The position numbers and the translations under genes are program-made. Of a DNA stretch of 64,000 nt, positions 62,726 through 64,000 are shown piece by piece (the stretch's first letter is position 1; every line of letters starts with the position of its first letter). The stretch is from Barnesiella sp. WM24 (GTDB lineage Bacteria; Bacteroidota; Bacteroidia; Bacteroidales; Muribaculaceae): the NCBI RefSeq assembly GCF_004570975.1, contig NZ_SPPC01000003.1, positions 183,102 through 247,101 of the forward strand. Direction: 5' to 3'. Under the pieces are notes generated by a model. The model was not told the DNA's origin. It did no database searches and was given only the letters and a program-made list of their open reading frames with translations.

Positions 62726-62777
62726 TTCTGTCAACTGTGGATGTCGCGGTGAGAATTTTGGTGGTAATCCACTTGCG

Positions 62778-64000
62778 ATGTTAAGAGTTAGACGTAGATT
62801 TACAAGAATATTGCTATGTGCTGTCGTCCCGGGCTTCCTTTTAGGCTCGGTGAATGGCTTTTTTGCCCGTGCGCAATATCATGAGTCCAGCCTGCTCCCA
62901 CCACCGCCTCCCCCCGGAGGTCCTGTCGTGACCGAAGATTCTACCGGTCTGCCTTTCCCTGTGCAGCCTACAATCCCGCCTGATTATGAGTCGCTTGCGG
63001 AGGGTGAGCTCGCCGCCGACCTTGAGACCCCGTCAAATGTCAGAACTGAAGCTGAGTATGACATTGAGTCGGGTTGCTATATAATAAGGACAAAAGTAGG
63101 CGATTTTGAAGTGGCTACTCCATTCATGCTCACCCCTGAGCAGTATGCCAACATGGAGTTGCGCAAATCCATGCAGGGATACTTCAACAAGCGCAATTCC
63201 GAACTGATGCAAGGCGAGAAAGAGAAGGAGCCGTTTAATGTGCTTGACATGAACTTCGCTCTCGGACCGCTTGAAAAGATATTCGGGCCCGGAGGTGTGC
63301 AGTTGAAGACACAGGGATCAGTGCAGATTTCAACCGGAATAAAGAGTAATAAGACCGACAATCCTGCGTTATCGCTGACAGCACGCCGAAAGACATATTT
63401 TGACTTTGACCAGAAGATACAGGCGACGGTCAATGCCTCGGTGGGCGACCGTCTGAAATTTAACATGTCCTATAACACTGACGCCACATTTGATTTTGAT
63501 TCAAAAAACATCAAATTACAGTATGAAGGCACAGAGGACGACATCGTAAAGAGTATTGAGGCGGGTAATGTAAGCATGACTACCGGCTCGTCGCTTATAA
63601 GGGGTAGCACGGCGCTGTTTGGTATAAAGTCGCAGCTTCAGTTTGGCAAACTGACTGCCACGGCACTCGTGTCGCAACAAAACAGCGAGTCAAGGACTGT
63701 CAACACAAAGGGTGGAGTGCAGACTACTGACTTCAGTATAAATGCTGATGAATATGACCAGAACCGCCACTATTTTCTCGGGCATTTCTTCAGGGACAAT
63801 TATGATGCGTTTGCTTCAAAGCTTCCTTATGTAAGTTCAGGAGTGAACATTACGCGTATTGAGGTGTGGGTCACCAATAAGAGCGGCAATTACAACCAGT
63901 CGAGAAATATAGTGTCGTTTATGGACCTTGGCGAAAACAGGGTGCTTGCCAACAATTATTGGACTACTGACCCTGCATATCCCAATCCAAGCAACAACTC
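62778..64000 (+). CDS. sprA: type IX secretion outer-membrane translocon Sov/SprA, 5' part
   Basis: The frame is open from ATG 62778 to the window end, about 407 codons of a protein usually over 2,300 aa. After a signal sequence and a proline-rich stretch (LLPPPPPPGGP) comes the conserved SprA N-terminal region: LKTQGSVQISTGIKSNKTDN, RRKTYFDFDQKIQATVNASV, GDRLKFNMSYNTDATFDFDS, and SGVNITRIEVWVTNKSGNYN. SprA forms a very large outer-membrane barrel through which cargo with type IX C-terminal signals is exported. The Plug homolog at 54259 is its known partner. The C-terminal part lies outside the window. Confidence 0.92.
   Translation, partial: MLRVRRRFTRILLCAVVPGFLLGSVNGFFARAQYHESSLLPPPPPPGGPVVTEDSTGLPFPVQPTIPPDYESLAEGELAADLETPSNVRTEAEYDIESGCYIIRTKVGDFEVATPFMLTPEQYANMELRKSMQGYFNKRNSELMQGEKEKEPFNVLDMNFALGPLEKIFGPGGVQLKTQGSVQISTGIKSNKTDNPALSLTARRKTYFDFDQKIQATVNASVGDRLKFNMSYNTDATFDFDSKNIKLQYEGTEDDIVKSIEAGNVSMTTGSSLIRGSTALFGIKSQLQFGKLTATALVSQQNSESRTVNTKGGVQTTDFSINADEYDQNRHYFLGHFFRDNYDAFASKLPYVSSGVNITRIEVWVTNKSGNYNQSRNIVSFMDLGENRVLANNYWTTDPAYPNPSNN

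Noticed and set aside
1-64000. CRISPR arrays, rRNA genes or intact insertion sequences
   Set aside because: I saw no regularly spaced repeats, no rRNA sequence and no intact transposase gene anywhere in the window.

Overview
The window is chromosomal DNA from a member of the Bacteroidales, most like the gut family Muribaculaceae. Several things point there. Promoters repeatedly show the Bacteroidetes pattern (TTTG, about 20 bp, TAnnTTTG) and there are no Shine-Dalgarno sites. The gene families are FimA/Mfa-type (type V) pili, a UpxY-led surface polysaccharide locus, type IX secretion genes, TonB-dependent receptors and ppdK. The genus is an inference; no rRNA or other firm taxonomic marker is present.

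Layout. 1-2.0 kb is decayed accessory DNA: the 3' part of an AbiEii toxin gene, fragments of a MATE exporter and a Vat-like acetyltransferase, and a broken AbiEi/AbiEii pair. 2.0-16.3 kb is a fimbrial island. It holds a TPR/LuxR-type regulator behind a promoter flanked by inverted palindromes, a membrane AraC regulator, and a seven-gene operon: a DUF3575/OmpA-like protein, an Mfa1-like pilin, a FimB/Mfa2-like anchor, three further fimbrial lipoproteins including a probable tip adhesin, and a thioredoxin-like lipoprotein. 16.3-27.5 kb is ordinary core with some surface genes: ppdK, a TonB-C/WG-repeat protein, TerB, and a TonB receptor next to a secreted heavy-metal (HMA) protein.

27.6-46.1 kb is the most interesting part, a phase-variable surface polysaccharide locus. 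A tyrosine recombinase gene is followed by a 213-bp invertible-promoter cassette with exact 18-bp inverted repeats, now in the ON orientation. Next come a leader with an intrinsic terminator, a UpxY antiterminator, an unknown protein in the place where UpxZ usually sits, and a choline module: outer-membrane barrel, LicC-like cytidylyltransferase, cytidylyltransferase-choline kinase fusion, and BCCT transporter. Flippase, polymerase, glycosyltransferase, acetyltransferase and pyruvyltransferase genes follow. No LicD-type phosphocholine transferase is visible. A CDP-glycerol-phosphotransferase-like protein is the best candidate for that step.

46.3-53.0 kb is a TetR-controlled six-gene ABC exporter (TolC, HlyD, two ATPases, two permeases). 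53.0-64.0 kb is core: tRNA-Arg(CCG), ung, a C_GCAxxG_C_C protein, a DUF5103 type IX secretion plug protein, DUF3109, a MacB-type ABC efflux operon on the minus strand, ruvA, and the 5' part of the type IX translocon gene sov/sprA, which runs off the window end.
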